Shown: positions 36,000 through 45,051 of the stretch, piece after piece
Layout of the letters: every line of letters begins with the position of its first letter
How positions within the stretch are numbered: position 1 is the stretch's first letter
NCBI RefSeq assembly: GCF_004402015.1
Contig: NZ_SOPW01000018.1
Span: forward strand, 1-64,000
Direction: 5' to 3'
Length of the DNA stretch: 64,000 nucleotides
Origin: Filobacillus milosensis
GTDB lineage: Bacteria; Bacillota; Bacilli; Bacillales; Alkalibacillaceae
The notes under the pieces: generated by a model
Database searches by the model: none
The model's input: the letters and a program-made list of their open reading frames with translations, nothing else
Told to the model about the DNA's origin: nothing
Translations under genes and position numbers: made by a program

Positions 36000-37040
36000 T
36001 TATCTATTTATAAAACCGTCTATAATTCGAAGGAGTGTGTCACGATCCATCGCTATACCATCTTGGTTAGCTTGTTGTAATAGTTCGCGCGTGTTGTTGT
36101 CTTCGAATGTGACCGACGTGTTCAGGTATTCTTTAAAGACTTCAATAGGTTTGTTCATATTGATTTCTTCTTGTGTTAATAGGTGCGCATCCTCATTAGG
36201 AATGAGCTCAACCTGGTCAAAGTCTAAACTATGGGTAATAGCTACGAATACGGCTTTGTTTTGTGGCGGATTAGGGTTAGTGATATTGTAAACCGTCTCT
36301 GGTTGACCGTATGTTAAACCTAGCACGAGCACCTTCACCACATAATCAACAGGTACAAGATTCGATACTGAATCTTCGTCTAGAACCAATCGATAAGTTT
36401 GGTTGTTTTGACTGCGCTCTGACTTTTTCTTCAAGATTTCAATCGTACGAATAATGCCGTATAAACCGAATGTTGTATCGGCTTCGCCTGTTTCTGAATC
36501 CCCAATAATAATCGATGGTCTCATAATTAAGACCTCGAATTGATTTTTGTACGTCATGACAAGATGTTCAGCCTTAGCCTTACTTTCTTCATAAGAGTTA
36601 CGAAACTCTTGTGACTTAGGGTAAAGGGATTCCTGACCTACATCTCTTGTACCGAGAGTATAAGCTGTGCTTACATGAATGAATCGCTTGACGTTGATAT
36701 GTTGAGCGAATTCTAGAGCGTTTTTAGTTCCGTTGACATTCACATGAAAAAGCTCGTCCCGCTTGGATTCATCAAAAGAAAGTAGCGCGGCTGTGTGATA
36801 AATTGCATCGATTTGACCGTTTAACTCTTTTATTTTTTCCTCTGCAAGCCATAGGTTTTCTTGGGTTAATTCACCGATTAGGGGCGTAATATCATTTTTA
36901 TATTCATGAAGATTATTTAATAAAGCATCTGCTTTTTGTTGACTACGAACTAATAAATAGACGTGGTGACCTTCTAATAGAAGTTTTTTAGCTAGTTGTG
37001 TGCCTAAAAAACCGGTCGACCCAGTGATTAAAATACGCAT
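36000..37040 (-). CDS. NAD(P)-dependent extended SDR, thioester-reductase-like
   Basis: A 346-residue SDR-type protein with 'MRILITGSTGFLGTQLAKKL', 'DAIYHTAALLSF', 'HVSTAYTLGTRDVG' and the catalytic 'YEESKAKAEHLV' (Tyr and Lys). The sequence leans to the NAD_binding_4 (male-sterility/thioester reductase) group that reduces acyl thioesters or acts on lipid-like substrates. It is the first gene of a leftward operon with a hydrolase. A perfect 24-bp palindrome (37210-37233) about 170 bp upstream may be its operator. Confidence 0.87.
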   Translation of the reverse strand: MRILITGSTGFLGTQLAKKLLLEGHHVYLLVRSQQKADALLNNLHEYKNDITPLIGELTQENLWLAEEKIKELNGQIDAIYHTAALLSFDESKRDELFHVNVNGTKNALEFAQHINVKRFIHVSTAYTLGTRDVGQESLYPKSQEFRNSYEESKAKAEHLVMTYKNQFEVLIMRPSIIIGDSETGEADTTFGLYGIIRTIEILKKKSERSQNNQTYRLVLDEDSVSNLVPVDYVVKVLVLGLTYGQPETVYNITNPNPPQNKAVFVAITHSLDFDQVELIPNEDAHLLTQEEINMNKPIEVFKEYLNTSVTFEDNNTRELLQQANQDGIAMDRDTLLRIIDGFINR

Positions 37041-37209
37041 GATATCTCTCCTGGATTTTAAATATAGATAAAAACACTCTCACCATTATAACGGTAAGTT
37101 AAGTGGTCCGACAACTAAAATTCGAAATTAATTGGTGACAATTGTGTGTTTATTTATGGAAAAGAGGGGAGAGATTCCATATGTTTCTAGGATTGTTTTT
37201 ATTAGACTG

Positions 37210-37233
37210 AATCAATCAAACGTTTGATTGATT
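37210..37233. promoter_or_regulatory. Perfect 24-bp palindrome, probable TetR-type operator
   Basis: AATCAATCAAAC is followed directly by its reverse complement GTTTGATTGATT. Such perfect palindromes of 20-24 bp are typical binding sites of TetR-family dimers. It is upstream of the leftward SDR-hydrolase operon. The inner 20 bp recur at 51940-51959. No TetR-like gene is in the window. There is no T-run beyond a short 'ttttt' on the plus side, so a terminator role is less likely. Confidence 0.6.
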
Positions 37234-37246
37234 TTTGGCATAAAAA

Positions 37247-37275
37247 AGTGATGCTGCGATTTGGCAGCATCACTT
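37247..37275 (-). terminator. Intrinsic terminator after the DUF3048 gene
   Basis: A 12-bp stem AAGTGATGCTGC / GCAGCATCACTT is followed on the minus strand by a T-run (CTTTTTTATG), just after the stop of the leftward lipoprotein gene. Confidence 0.88.
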
Positions 37276-37283
37276 TAATATTT

Positions 37284-38357
37284 TTAGTAAGAAACAGTAT
37301 CACGTTTTGTCGTATTAACGACTTGAACCCATGTTTTCCCTGGCTGCAGTTTAATGACTTCACCGTTCACATAGTAGCGGATATTTCCACTTTCATTTTT
37401 CCACATACCTTCTACAACTTCGCCATTAAAGAAAAACTGAGCATCGCCTTGGCCTGACAATGTAATATTAATCCGCCCTGCCGTGTCACCAGGAATGACG
37501 TTATGCTTGGCGTACATCACAATGATATTACTTGCCTTGATTTGTTCGCCAGTTACTCGATCGGCATGAGGGTTTCCTTCTAAAGAACGTTTATAAACAT
37601 TGGCTTCAGAATCATATTCATAGGCAACATGTGTAAAGTTGTTATATCTGATGTCTAGAGTCGTCGCAGGTTGAGTTTGATCATAAGTTGCTTCCTTGTC
37701 GAATTCAAACTTATTATTCACTGGCTGATTTTCGATAGGGTCTAATGGTTCAGTGTAAAAATAAGCATTGTGCGGCGCTCGTCTGCTTGTGTCTCTCTTG
37801 AAATGTTTTCCGCTATAAATCCCGTCAATTCTAGGAACTGATAGAGTTGGAAATTTAGCATATGCTTGAGGTGAGCCGCCGTAATGAATGTAAGGGATAT
37901 CCCACGATTCAGCTACCGGTAAATAGTAATGTCTTGAGCTTCGAGCGGGTCCGATTTTCTCAGGTATATCATCACTGTAGATGGCTAGAAAACGCGTAAC
38001 CAGACCTTCTACATGCATTTCATACACCACATCAGCATTAACTAGCCCTGTATGCGGGCGAGCTTTTGGAGAGTTTTCAATCATAATTGAAAACCTTTTC
38101 GATGCAGCATTTTCGTCATCAATAGGTAACCCTGTAGTAACGGAAACGGGTCCATTATAAACAGGTTCTTCCTCTTTTTCAGGTTCCTCTTCAGGCTCAG
38201 GTTCTTCCTCTTTTTCTGTTTCTTCATCTTCAGTGCTTTCAGAAGCGACTGCCTCTTCTACAGGTTCGTTCTTTTCATCGGTTTGTTGGCTATCATCACC
38301 ACATCCAACAAGCACTAGCATTATTGCAACTAATAAAAATATGTAAACTTTCTTCAT
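37284..38357 (-). CDS. yerB: DUF3048 lipoprotein (YerB family)
   Basis: A 357-residue lipoprotein with the signal 'KVYIFLLVAIMLVLVGCG', whose lipobox LVGC places the lipid-modified Cys near residue 19. A very acidic Glu-rich linker (~residues 25-70) follows. The rest matches DUF3048 N- and C-terminal domains ('PLTGLPIDDENAASKR'-like segment, 'NSPKARPHTGLVNADVVYEM', 'DIPEKIGPARSSRHYY', 'GKTWVQVVNT'). YerB proteins sit on the outer membrane face; their function is not established. Monocistronic and leftward. Confidence 0.9.
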   Translation of the reverse strand: MKKVYIFLLVAIMLVLVGCGDDSQQTDEKNEPVEEAVASESTEDEETEKEEEPEPEEEPEKEEEPVYNGPVSVTTGLPIDDENAASKRFSIMIENSPKARPHTGLVNADVVYEMHVEGLVTRFLAIYSDDIPEKIGPARSSRHYYLPVAESWDIPYIHYGGSPQAYAKFPTLSVPRIDGIYSGKHFKRDTSRRAPHNAYFYTEPLDPIENQPVNNKFEFDKEATYDQTQPATTLDIRYNNFTHVAYEYDSEANVYKRSLEGNPHADRVTGEQIKASNIIVMYAKHNVIPGDTAGRINITLSGQGDAQFFFNGEVVEGMWKNESGNIRYYVNGEVIKLQPGKTWVQVVNTTKRDTVSY

Positions 38358-38489
38358 ACTCGTATTCCTTTCTTATGTTTTTTTATATGTATTTAAATTA
38401 ATCATATCACAGGATACGGATAGAATGAGACAAAAAATTACATTAATTTCTTAATTATTTATGAAAAGTTTTCTTGGTAATAATAAAAA

Positions 38490-38511
38490 AAGTGATCAGT
38501 TCTGATCACTT
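38490..38511 (-). terminator. Intrinsic terminator after the 50-residue membrane protein gene
   Basis: A 10-bp stem AAGTGATCAG / CTGATCACTT is followed on the minus strand by TTTTTTATTATT, just past the stop of the small gene 38522-38674. Confidence 0.82.
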
Positions 38512-38521
38512 GGGGAGGTCC

Positions 38522-38674
38522 CTATAACAGGGAGATAATCAATATTGGGACAGCAACCAAAGGAATTAAAAATGCTATGTATTTTGGCTGCTTCTTTTTT
38601 TCTAAAGGTTGTAGCAACATTTTCTTTTCTTCATTAGTTACTGCTATGTAATTTGTTTGTGACTTTTCACTCAA
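38522..38674 (-). CDS. Small single-helix membrane protein (50 residues)
   Basis: The frame starts at TTG 38674 after a GGTGGTG site and reads 'MSEKSQTNYIAVTNEEKKML', then a Lys-rich stretch, then one hydrophobic helix 'YIAFLIPLVAVPILIISLL' at the very end. It has its own downstream terminator. It shows a soluble N-terminus with a C-terminal tail anchor. No family is recognised. The coding signal is a good ribosome site plus a sharply bounded helix and terminator. Confidence 0.6.
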   Translation of the reverse strand: MSEKSQTNYIAVTNEEKKMLLQPLEKKKQPKYIAFLIPLVAVPILIISLL

Positions 38675-38805
38675 GATTAACACCACCATAGATATTTAGA
38701 ACTAATGCTCTGTCTATCATAATACACTTTATGAAATAACGCAAAATTAGTTGAAAATTGTCGGAAAAAGTAGAGGGGTAGTCGTTCTTAAAAGGGGAGA
38801 GATTC

Positions 38806-39342
38806 TTACTTAGTATAACGATTCGCATAAGAACTTGCGACAAATGCATCAGGTTTGATTTTAGGCTCTGCACCCATAGACTCAATTCGTGCCACCATTT
38901 CATTGATGAACCGTCGTGTTTTGTTCCGTTCACCTGCACCGATATCAATATGTCCTTCAATCGTAAAGCTCGCACCACGGTCTACATGAGGTAAGACAAT
39001 TTCAAACATATCATCTTTTCGTTCCTGGGTAAACATTGAAAATACATCTTCGGAGAGAGAGGTTTCGTAGGAAATTTTCTCATGCAGATTTGTGACTTTT
39101 CTGGGGATCGTAATTTTACGCAGACAAGCCCATACACCTTTTCCGACATTTTGAATAACGATTCCGGTTATAAAGGTCGTATGGTCAGGATGAACTTGTG
39201 AATCGGTTCCAATCATGAGTTTATAGTTTCCATTCGGATCCAACCGCATGAATTTTAGTATATGCTCAAACACTTGTTCAAACGTCATGTTTTTCTCTTT
39301 GAGATTTTGAAAACTGTAGTTCAACACCTGATAATTTAACAT
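38806..39342 (-). CDS. ykuK: RNase H-like YkuK-family protein (DUF458)
   Basis: A 178-residue protein matching the YkuK/DUF458 family, thought to have an RNase H-like fold: 'KLMIGTDSQVHPDHTTFITG' with an early Asp, and 'HVDRGASFTIEGHIDIGAGE' with a second acidic cluster. A later 'MTFEQVFEHILKFM' methionine (~residue 19) is an alternative start. The biochemical activity of the family is not established. Leftward, with no close partner. Confidence 0.88.
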   Translation of the reverse strand: MLNYQVLNYSFQNLKEKNMTFEQVFEHILKFMRLDPNGNYKLMIGTDSQVHPDHTTFITGIVIQNVGKGVWACLRKITIPRKVTNLHEKISYETSLSEDVFSMFTQERKDDMFEIVLPHVDRGASFTIEGHIDIGAGERNKTRRFINEMVARIESMGAEPKIKPDAFVASSYANRYTK

Positions 39343-39642
39343 GACATAAACATTCCTTTCACAGGATTCCCAAACTTATCTCTTATATTATTGTATAAGT
39401 TACTTTATTTTATTATTAATTAGGTTGAAAAGGGTGGGCTTGGGTAATTGTGAAGGGGTCAAATTTGGTTGATAGAACATTTGAACTAGTTTGTATGTAA
39501 ATATTAGCAAGGGTATGTTATGAAATGGCTTTAAATCAGTAATGCGGAGTGTTGTTAAATTTACGTCTTTGCCTGGCAAGACTTTTATACTATTTCTTCC
39601 GTCTACCTATCCCCATTATAATAATATGGAATATACACATAG

Positions 39643-39677
39643 AACTTTGTGTACCTAAGGGTATGCAAAGTTTTTTT
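39643..39677 (+). terminator. Attenuator-like terminator hairpin ahead of the SLH/propeller gene
   Basis: A 13-bp stem (AACTTTGTGTACC / GGTATGCAAAGTT, two wobble pairs) followed by seven T lies only 29 bases before the TTG start at 39706. A TATAAT (39617-39622) is close upstream. A terminator between promoter and gene suggests attenuation, as in the paralogous gene at 62744 where a c-di-GMP-I aptamer precedes a similar hairpin. No c-di-GMP aptamer was found here. Apart from this, nothing was recognised in the 363-bp gap 39343-39705. Confidence 0.6.
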
Positions 39678-39705
39678 GTGAAAAGGGGAGTTACATAAGT
39701 ACTAT

Positions 39706-42700
39706 TTGCGAGGCTTATTTGTAATTATATTTGTACTAGGTGTTCTAAGTGTGAGCTCAGCCAGCGAATCTCATGCTAGTTCCACGACACAGGGTACTTT
39801 AAAAATAGATGAGTCAATCACATCATGGACGTTGGATGCTGGAAGGCAGCAAATTTATGCTGGTACAGAAGAGGGCAGCTTATTAATCATATCAGAAGAG
39901 ACTTTTTCTGTATTGAAATCTATTGACGTTGGTTCAGGTCCAGTTCGTGACTTAGATCTTATTGAAGATAGTCTTTGGTTATCTACGGAAGAGGATCAAC
40001 AGGCTGTTAATGTTGATTTAAATTCGAATACGGTTATTCAAAAGATAAAGCTGAATAAGGAACCGGATCGTATTGAAGTCATCGACAACCGTTTATATTA
40101 TAGTAACCAATATGATGTTTATTTTGTTAATTCGGATGAGGGGACAGAAGAAGGGTTGTCTTCTTTAAGGGGGCTCGCCCATCCAGATTTGGAATCTACA
40201 GACTCAGGGGAATTGATTGCTACTGGATCAGTGAACTTTGATGTCTATAAGTTTAATGAGTCGAATGAATTAGTACAAAGTACAGCAACGATGTCACCGA
40301 TTAAGGAGGGCAGACCTAGTAAGAATGTACTGCTTGATGGTGAAGAAATATTCTATGCAGGTAAAAGTTATGACCTAAATCAACTAGATAGAGTGAACGG
40401 GGATTATATAAAAGAAGGCTATAAAGAAACTTTCTATGCTGTGACGGATAACTTTGTTTTTAGTCAAGTTGCGATTTATAGTCGTCATACCTATTTAAAA
40501 GTAGCTGATTTATCGTTTGAAACGAGGTATATTTTAGCTGAGTCCATGGATCAAGTTTACCTTTACGATTCAGATACTTCTACGATTTATAAAAAGAACT
40601 TTAATTTAGATTCATCATTTAAGCCGCAACAGACAACAGTAATCAACCAAAAGTTGTCTTTACAACATGATATTACCAGTTGGGTAAAAGATGATGAAAA
40701 TAATCTAATCTATGCGGTGTCACGAACAAATAACTCTTTACTAACAATTGATATGGCTACATTAGAAGTTATTAATGAACGTTATATCGGTTCAAACCCT
40801 ATAGATCTAGTGCGTACAGATAATGGGAAATTGTATATTGCAAATTCTGGGGCTACTCAAATCACTATAATAGATGGTGGTGAAAAATCGACTTTTTCTA
40901 CATCTGTTATACCATATCAGATAACAACAGATGGGCAATCCCTATACTATGCAAGTGATGAAGTTGATTCTCATATTTATGAAGTCCAACTAGACAGTCT
41001 AAAAGAATCTCTAGTCACAACAAACTTTACTAATAGTACTTATAGATTTGCTAGACCGTCTTTAGCATATGACTCTAATCAAGATGTTATTATTGCTGGC
41101 GAACGAAGTATGGGGGGGCTTCTTTATTCTATTCAGCCTGATGATCTAACGATTAAAGAATCAGAGTCTGATAATAGTTATGGCTATGAAAAGCCTAGTT
41201 ACAAGATTTTTGTTGATAGTCAACATATATACCATGCACAACAACAAATATCAGAGCAGGACATCACAAATATAACTCACCATTTTGATGAGGATATTAT
41301 TCATGTCTCCAATCAGTACGTGGTAACAGACTTAGGTGTTTATGATAAAGAAGATTTAACTAAGAAGGTTATTAGTTTTCCTTATGAGGATGATCAGGTT
41401 GAAGAAGCGGTAATCAATCAACAAGGAGAGTTGATCCTCTATGTTGTAGATCAAGGTTCACCTTATGTTTTAAAGTATGATGAACTAAAGAGTGTAAATG
41501 AAGTGAGTCCACTAGAGGTGCAATCGAATTGGTCTGGAGAAGATTTAACTTTATCCTGGTACGAAACCAAGGCAAACCAATATAAGGTAATGTTTAAAAC
41601 AAACAACATGCAGGATTTCTTTGAGTTGACGCAAGTAAATGATACATCATACCAATTAACGAATGATGAGAGAAGCATGTTTAACGGGGAAAACGTAAGC
41701 TTTGTGGTCAAACCAGTCGTAGGTAAAAATATTTTAGATGGTGAAAAAGTTGAGGTTTCTTTTGAACATTTAGACCCGATTAATAAAGACTTTTCAAAAA
41801 CTGTGGAATTAGATATCACGGATATGGTGCAAAGCGACCATGCATTTGAACACGAAGTTGCTCGAGATGCAATATCTATTCAATTAGTTTCACCTCTATT
41901 ATTCAATATGAATTTAACGGATACAAAGTATTTTAAATTGGAATCTCGTCATGGTACTTTGACTTTTCCTATGGAATTAATGAGATTGATGAGTTTTCAT
42001 TCCGATTCAAAATTAAAATTAGAAATAAAATCCGTAACAGGAGAAGTAAAGAAAAGGGCTGAAGACCGGTTCAATGAAATTGTTAGTCCTTTTGTAGATT
42101 TTTCATTAGTCAAAAATACAAATGGAGAATCGAAAACAATTAATTCTTTTATTGGTCACATTACAAATTATCCTAAACGTCAAATATCGATTGATGTAAC
42201 AGATCCAAGCCAATTAACCGTAGTCATGGATCAAAAAGGGCGAATCAAACCCGTTCCATCCAGGATTGTTAAAGATGAAAATGGACAATATAGGGCTGAA
42301 TTTTATCAAGAAGGAAATTATACGTATTATGTTGTTCGAACAGATAATCAAGTGTTTGTTGATTTGAGTGAAAAACATTGGGCAAATAAAAGTGTGGATT
42401 ACTTATCAGATCACTTGATTGTTCACGGCATCGGTGATAGTCAATTTGCACCAGATCAACACGTCACTCGCGCTGAGTTCGCAGCCTTTATAACTCGGGC
42501 ATTAGGGTTGCAATCAGATGATACCCCTGACTTAATTCAACTCAAGGACGTCAACCCAATCAGATGGTATGCTGACAGTGTTTTTGCTGCTGAAATGGCA
42601 GACTTAGTGAGTGGGTATGAAGATCATACGTTCAGGCCACACCGTACTATTACACGAGAAGAGATGGTTGTAATGATTATAAGAGCATTACAGCACGTCA

Positions 42701-42915
42701 ATGGGCCACTTGGAGTAGAAGATGTAGTTATAGAACAATTTAAAGATGCCAACCAGGTGAAACCTTGGGCTGTAGATAATATGAATAAGGCGATTTCTTT
42801 AGGAATTATGGCTGGAAGAACTGAAGATCAAATTGTTCCTCAGGGCACTGTTACCCGTGCTGAAGCAGCAGCGATGATTAACCGAATGATTAAACAATTT
42901 AATTTTATGCAGTAA
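39706..42915 (+). CDS. Surface protein with propeller-like N-terminus and three SLH domains
   Basis: A 1069-residue secreted protein. A signal-like helix ('LFVIIFVLGVLSVSSASES') is followed by ~600 residues of YncE/SMP-30-like propeller repeats ('AGTEEGSLLIISEETFSVLK', 'VSRTNNSLLTIDMATLEVIN'). Then come a fibronectin-like segment and a beta domain. Three SLH domains close the protein: ~885-940 ('FVDLSEKHWANKSVDYLSD'), ~945-1005 and ~1010-1065 ('TRAEAAAMINRM'). SLH domains bind pyruvylated wall polymer. TTG 39706 is the only canonical start, but it is 15 bases from AGGGGAG. The paralogue begins with K-Y-F, and here in-frame K-Y-Y is preceded by acataag, as if ATGAAG had lost its G (39694-39699). 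Confidence 0.85.
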   Translation: MRGLFVIIFVLGVLSVSSASESHASSTTQGTLKIDESITSWTLDAGRQQIYAGTEEGSLLIISEETFSVLKSIDVGSGPVRDLDLIEDSLWLSTEEDQQAVNVDLNSNTVIQKIKLNKEPDRIEVIDNRLYYSNQYDVYFVNSDEGTEEGLSSLRGLAHPDLESTDSGELIATGSVNFDVYKFNESNELVQSTATMSPIKEGRPSKNVLLDGEEIFYAGKSYDLNQLDRVNGDYIKEGYKETFYAVTDNFVFSQVAIYSRHTYLKVADLSFETRYILAESMDQVYLYDSDTSTIYKKNFNLDSSFKPQQTTVINQKLSLQHDITSWVKDDENNLIYAVSRTNNSLLTIDMATLEVINERYIGSNPIDLVRTDNGKLYIANSGATQITIIDGGEKSTFSTSVIPYQITTDGQSLYYASDEVDSHIYEVQLDSLKESLVTTNFTNSTYRFARPSLAYDSNQDVIIAGERSMGGLLYSIQPDDLTIKESESDNSYGYEKPSYKIFVDSQHIYHAQQQISEQDITNITHHFDEDIIHVSNQYVVTDLGVYDKEDLTKKVISFPYEDDQVEEAVINQQGELILYVVDQGSPYVLKYDELKSVNEVSPLEVQSNWSGEDLTLSWYETKANQYKVMFKTNNMQDFFELTQVNDTSYQLTNDERSMFNGENVSFVVKPVVGKNILDGEKVEVSFEHLDPINKDFSKTVELDITDMVQSDHAFEHEVARDAISIQLVSPLLFNMNLTDTKYFKLESRHGTLTFPMELMRLMSFHSDSKLKLEIKSVTGEVKKRAEDRFNEIVSPFVDFSLVKNTNGESKTINSFIGHITNYPKRQISIDVTDPSQLTVVMDQKGRIKPVPSRIVKDENGQYRAEFYQEGNYTYYVVRTDNQVFVDLSEKHWANKSVDYLSDHLIVHGIGDSQFAPDQHVTRAEFAAFITRALGLQSDDTPDLIQLKDVNPIRWYADSVFAAEMADLVSGYEDHTFRPHRTITREEMVVMIIRALQHVNGPLGVEDVVIEQFKDANQVKPWAVDNMNKAISLGIMAGRTEDQIVPQGTVTRAEAAAMINRMIKQFNFMQ

Positions 42916-42979
42916 TAAGAAAGCAAGCTCCTTTTCGGGCATGTTTTCTTGGTTTTGCTACAGGTTACTTTAAAAAGGA

Positions 42980-43009
42980 AACCTCTTTGTGAAAGTTCAC
43001 AAAGAGGTT
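42980..43009. terminator. Bidirectional terminator between convergent genes
   Basis: A perfect 14-bp stem AACCTCTTTGTGAA / TTCACAAAGAGGTT with a 2-base centre lies between the SLH/propeller gene and the leftward HlyD-like gene, with AT-rich flanks on both sides. Confidence 0.75.
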
Positions 43010-43013
43010 AATT

Positions 43014-44243
43014 TTATCTAACCATTAATCCCATAGAGAGATATTTTCTCCAAGTAATATTTTCTGGTTGAATCACGTACCATGCGAGTTTTTCTGGTTC
43101 GAGTGATGTGATAAAAGTCGTTTGGTTGCGGAACCGTTCGACTGGGTCGTAAGCAACATAATCACCAGCTTCTAATCCGTCTATGATTTCAACCCATGGT
43201 TCACCGTGAATACCTGTTTCAATAGGGGTGAATTCGATCGTACCTATATCGGTTAACTTCCAAACGTTTTGGTTAAAGATCTGATGTTCTTTTAAAACAG
43301 TAGCATCTAATGATTCTTTTAGAGTAATATCCAGAGCCACGTGGTAACCAGGGCTTAATAGTGATGTGTCAGCATTTTCATTAAAGGCAACATTCACTGG
43401 ATAATTGCTGTTGGTTTCTAAACTACCGTTTTCTGGGACGGTGCTGACATCTGAGACAGTACCTTCTAATGTTCCTGCTTCCGTTTCAGTAATCACCTGA
43501 GTTTTCATACCTTCTTTAACCAAAGGGTGCTGTTCTTCTGGCAGTTCACCATAGGCTTGTAGCTCAAGGCTACTAACCGTTAAAAGTGGGTCTTCAAGTG
43601 ACGTCGATAACTGACTGATGACACCAGCAACTGGGCTTTCAACTGTGATGCTTTCACCTGTCGATTCGAGCTCAGCTAATTGGTTCTGTAGACTGCTGAG
43701 TTCAGCTTCTTTACTTGCGAGCTCGGACTCTTTTTGTAAAATGAATTGTTCCTTTTCAAATTCGGTTTCTATTTGACCTTCGTTAGGAATGTCGAATTCG
43801 TATTCATTTTCCTCATCGCTAAAAGTAACCTGAGTCGAATCGCCATTGTTAGGGATTCGATAGCTTTCCATTTCCATAATAATCATGTCGAGTGCATTGA
43901 TTTCGTCATTCAATCGGTCGATTTCACTCGTTAGTTTGCGGAATGTTTGGTCGTAATTAGCGACTGAATATACGTAGAGCGGATCGCCAACTTCAACGCT
44001 TGCACCTTTTTCGACTAAAAAGCCTTCAAAACTTCCAAGGTCTGAGTCAAAATAAATAGGTTCAGAGGCAGCATGTGTTAAAATTCCGTCCTGCATAAGG
44101 TTTTCACGCACATCCATCACTTTCGCATAATCTAGTTCATCTACGTAAGTTATGCGATCGACTTGATCATAATCGGCAATGACAATAAGGATGCAGTTGG
44201 TCAATATAAACAGTAGAGTTGATGCTATGATTAGTTTTCTCAT
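43014..44243 (-). CDS. HlyD/RND-type membrane-fusion (adaptor) protein
   Basis: A 409-residue adaptor with an N-terminal membrane helix ('LIIASTLLFILTNCILIVIA'), a barrel-sandwich half-motif ('FLVEKGASVEVGDPLYVYSV') and coiled coils at ~100-200 ('FEKEQFILQKESELASKEAE'). The second lipoyl half ('VESPVAGVISQLSTSLEDP') and beta-barrel segments follow. In Gram-positives such proteins link ABC-type exporters or polysaccharide secretion. No ABC transporter is adjacent; it overlaps by four bases the multispanning protein at 44240-44923, which may be its partner. Confidence 0.87.
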   Translation of the reverse strand: MRKLIIASTLLFILTNCILIVIADYDQVDRITYVDELDYAKVMDVRENLMQDGILTHAASEPIYFDSDLGSFEGFLVEKGASVEVGDPLYVYSVANYDQTFRKLTSEIDRLNDEINALDMIIMEMESYRIPNNGDSTQVTFSDEENEYEFDIPNEGQIETEFEKEQFILQKESELASKEAELSSLQNQLAELESTGESITVESPVAGVISQLSTSLEDPLLTVSSLELQAYGELPEEQHPLVKEGMKTQVITETEAGTLEGTVSDVSTVPENGSLETNSNYPVNVAFNENADTSLLSPGYHVALDITLKESLDATVLKEHQIFNQNVWKLTDIGTIEFTPIETGIHGEPWVEIIDGLEAGDYVAYDPVERFRNQTTFITSLEPEKLAWYVIQPENITWRKYLSMGLMVR

Positions 44244-44923
44244 GATTTAAACCACCCAAACAATAATTCTTCGTCGTAATAGCTTAGTGTTGCGACTAAA
44301 ATGTATGTGAATATGTGCCAAGCGATGACAATCCACCAGATGTTTCTTTTATCAAGCGCTAATGTCTGCAGGCGGTACATATATTTCACTTGAAAAAACA
44401 TAATCCATATTTGAAGGATCGATATTGCACCAAAGAAGTAAATGACTAGTTCAAAGTCAGTGACGTATGAAGCTAAAACGCCTAATGAGAAAGGTGAGAC
44501 ATACCAATTGAGCCCCAAAAACACGAATAGTGGAATCCATAATAGACGTTCAAATAATAAGACGACTAAAACGACCTGCTGCATAATGACGAGTTTTCTA
44601 TAAGGGATGCTTGTAAATAAATAGAATATGTAACTGACTAAAAAGAGAATGATGCCAGCGAAAATAATTGCGAAAAGTCCGCGGCCTGCAATGAACCATA
44701 ATTTAAAGGCATTAAAAACTCCAGGTGTTGTGGCATGAAGTGTTGATGAAATCGGATTTGAGCCCATACCAAGCCAAGCCATCCATATGTAGATCGCAAT
44801 CGTTGCTAGAAATAATGATACATTCATTTTCCACGTACTTATGTATTCAGCTTTTTCAATACGATAGAGTTGCCCATCTAGATCTGTGAATAAACGGTAA
44901 ATGTAATTGTTCAATTTTGACAT
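44240..44923 (-). CDS. Multispanning membrane protein, YIP1-like
   Basis: A 227-residue protein with about six hydrophobic helices and a short charged N-terminus ('MSKLNNYIYRLFTDLDGQLY'). The helix pattern resembles Yip1-domain proteins of Firmicutes. ATGA overlap with the HlyD-like gene indicates a two-gene leftward operon and a functional link. No catalytic motif is seen; function unknown. Confidence 0.75.
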   Translation of the reverse strand: MSKLNNYIYRLFTDLDGQLYRIEKAEYISTWKMNVSLFLATIAIYIWMAWLGMGSNPISSTLHATTPGVFNAFKLWFIAGRGLFAIIFAGIILFLVSYIFYLFTSIPYRKLVIMQQVVLVVLLFERLLWIPLFVFLGLNWYVSPFSLGVLASYVTDFELVIYFFGAISILQIWIMFFQVKYMYRLQTLALDKRNIWWIVIAWHIFTYILVATLSYYDEELLFGWFKS

Positions 44924-45051
44924 CCTTTATCTTATGTACTCTAGTTATATTATAGGTTAATTGGTAAAGTTTGGCTAATTTTGTTCTGGAACGATTTGTA
45001 ACTTAGTGTATATACCCTGATTGAATGGAGATTAAACATTAATAAAATAAA

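Noticed and set aside
39421-39642. c-di-GMP riboswitch upstream of the SLH/propeller gene
   Set aside because: None of the GEMM-I core blocks (GACGCAAAGC, CGGGTCTAA) is present; only the terminator hairpin resembles the paralogous leader.
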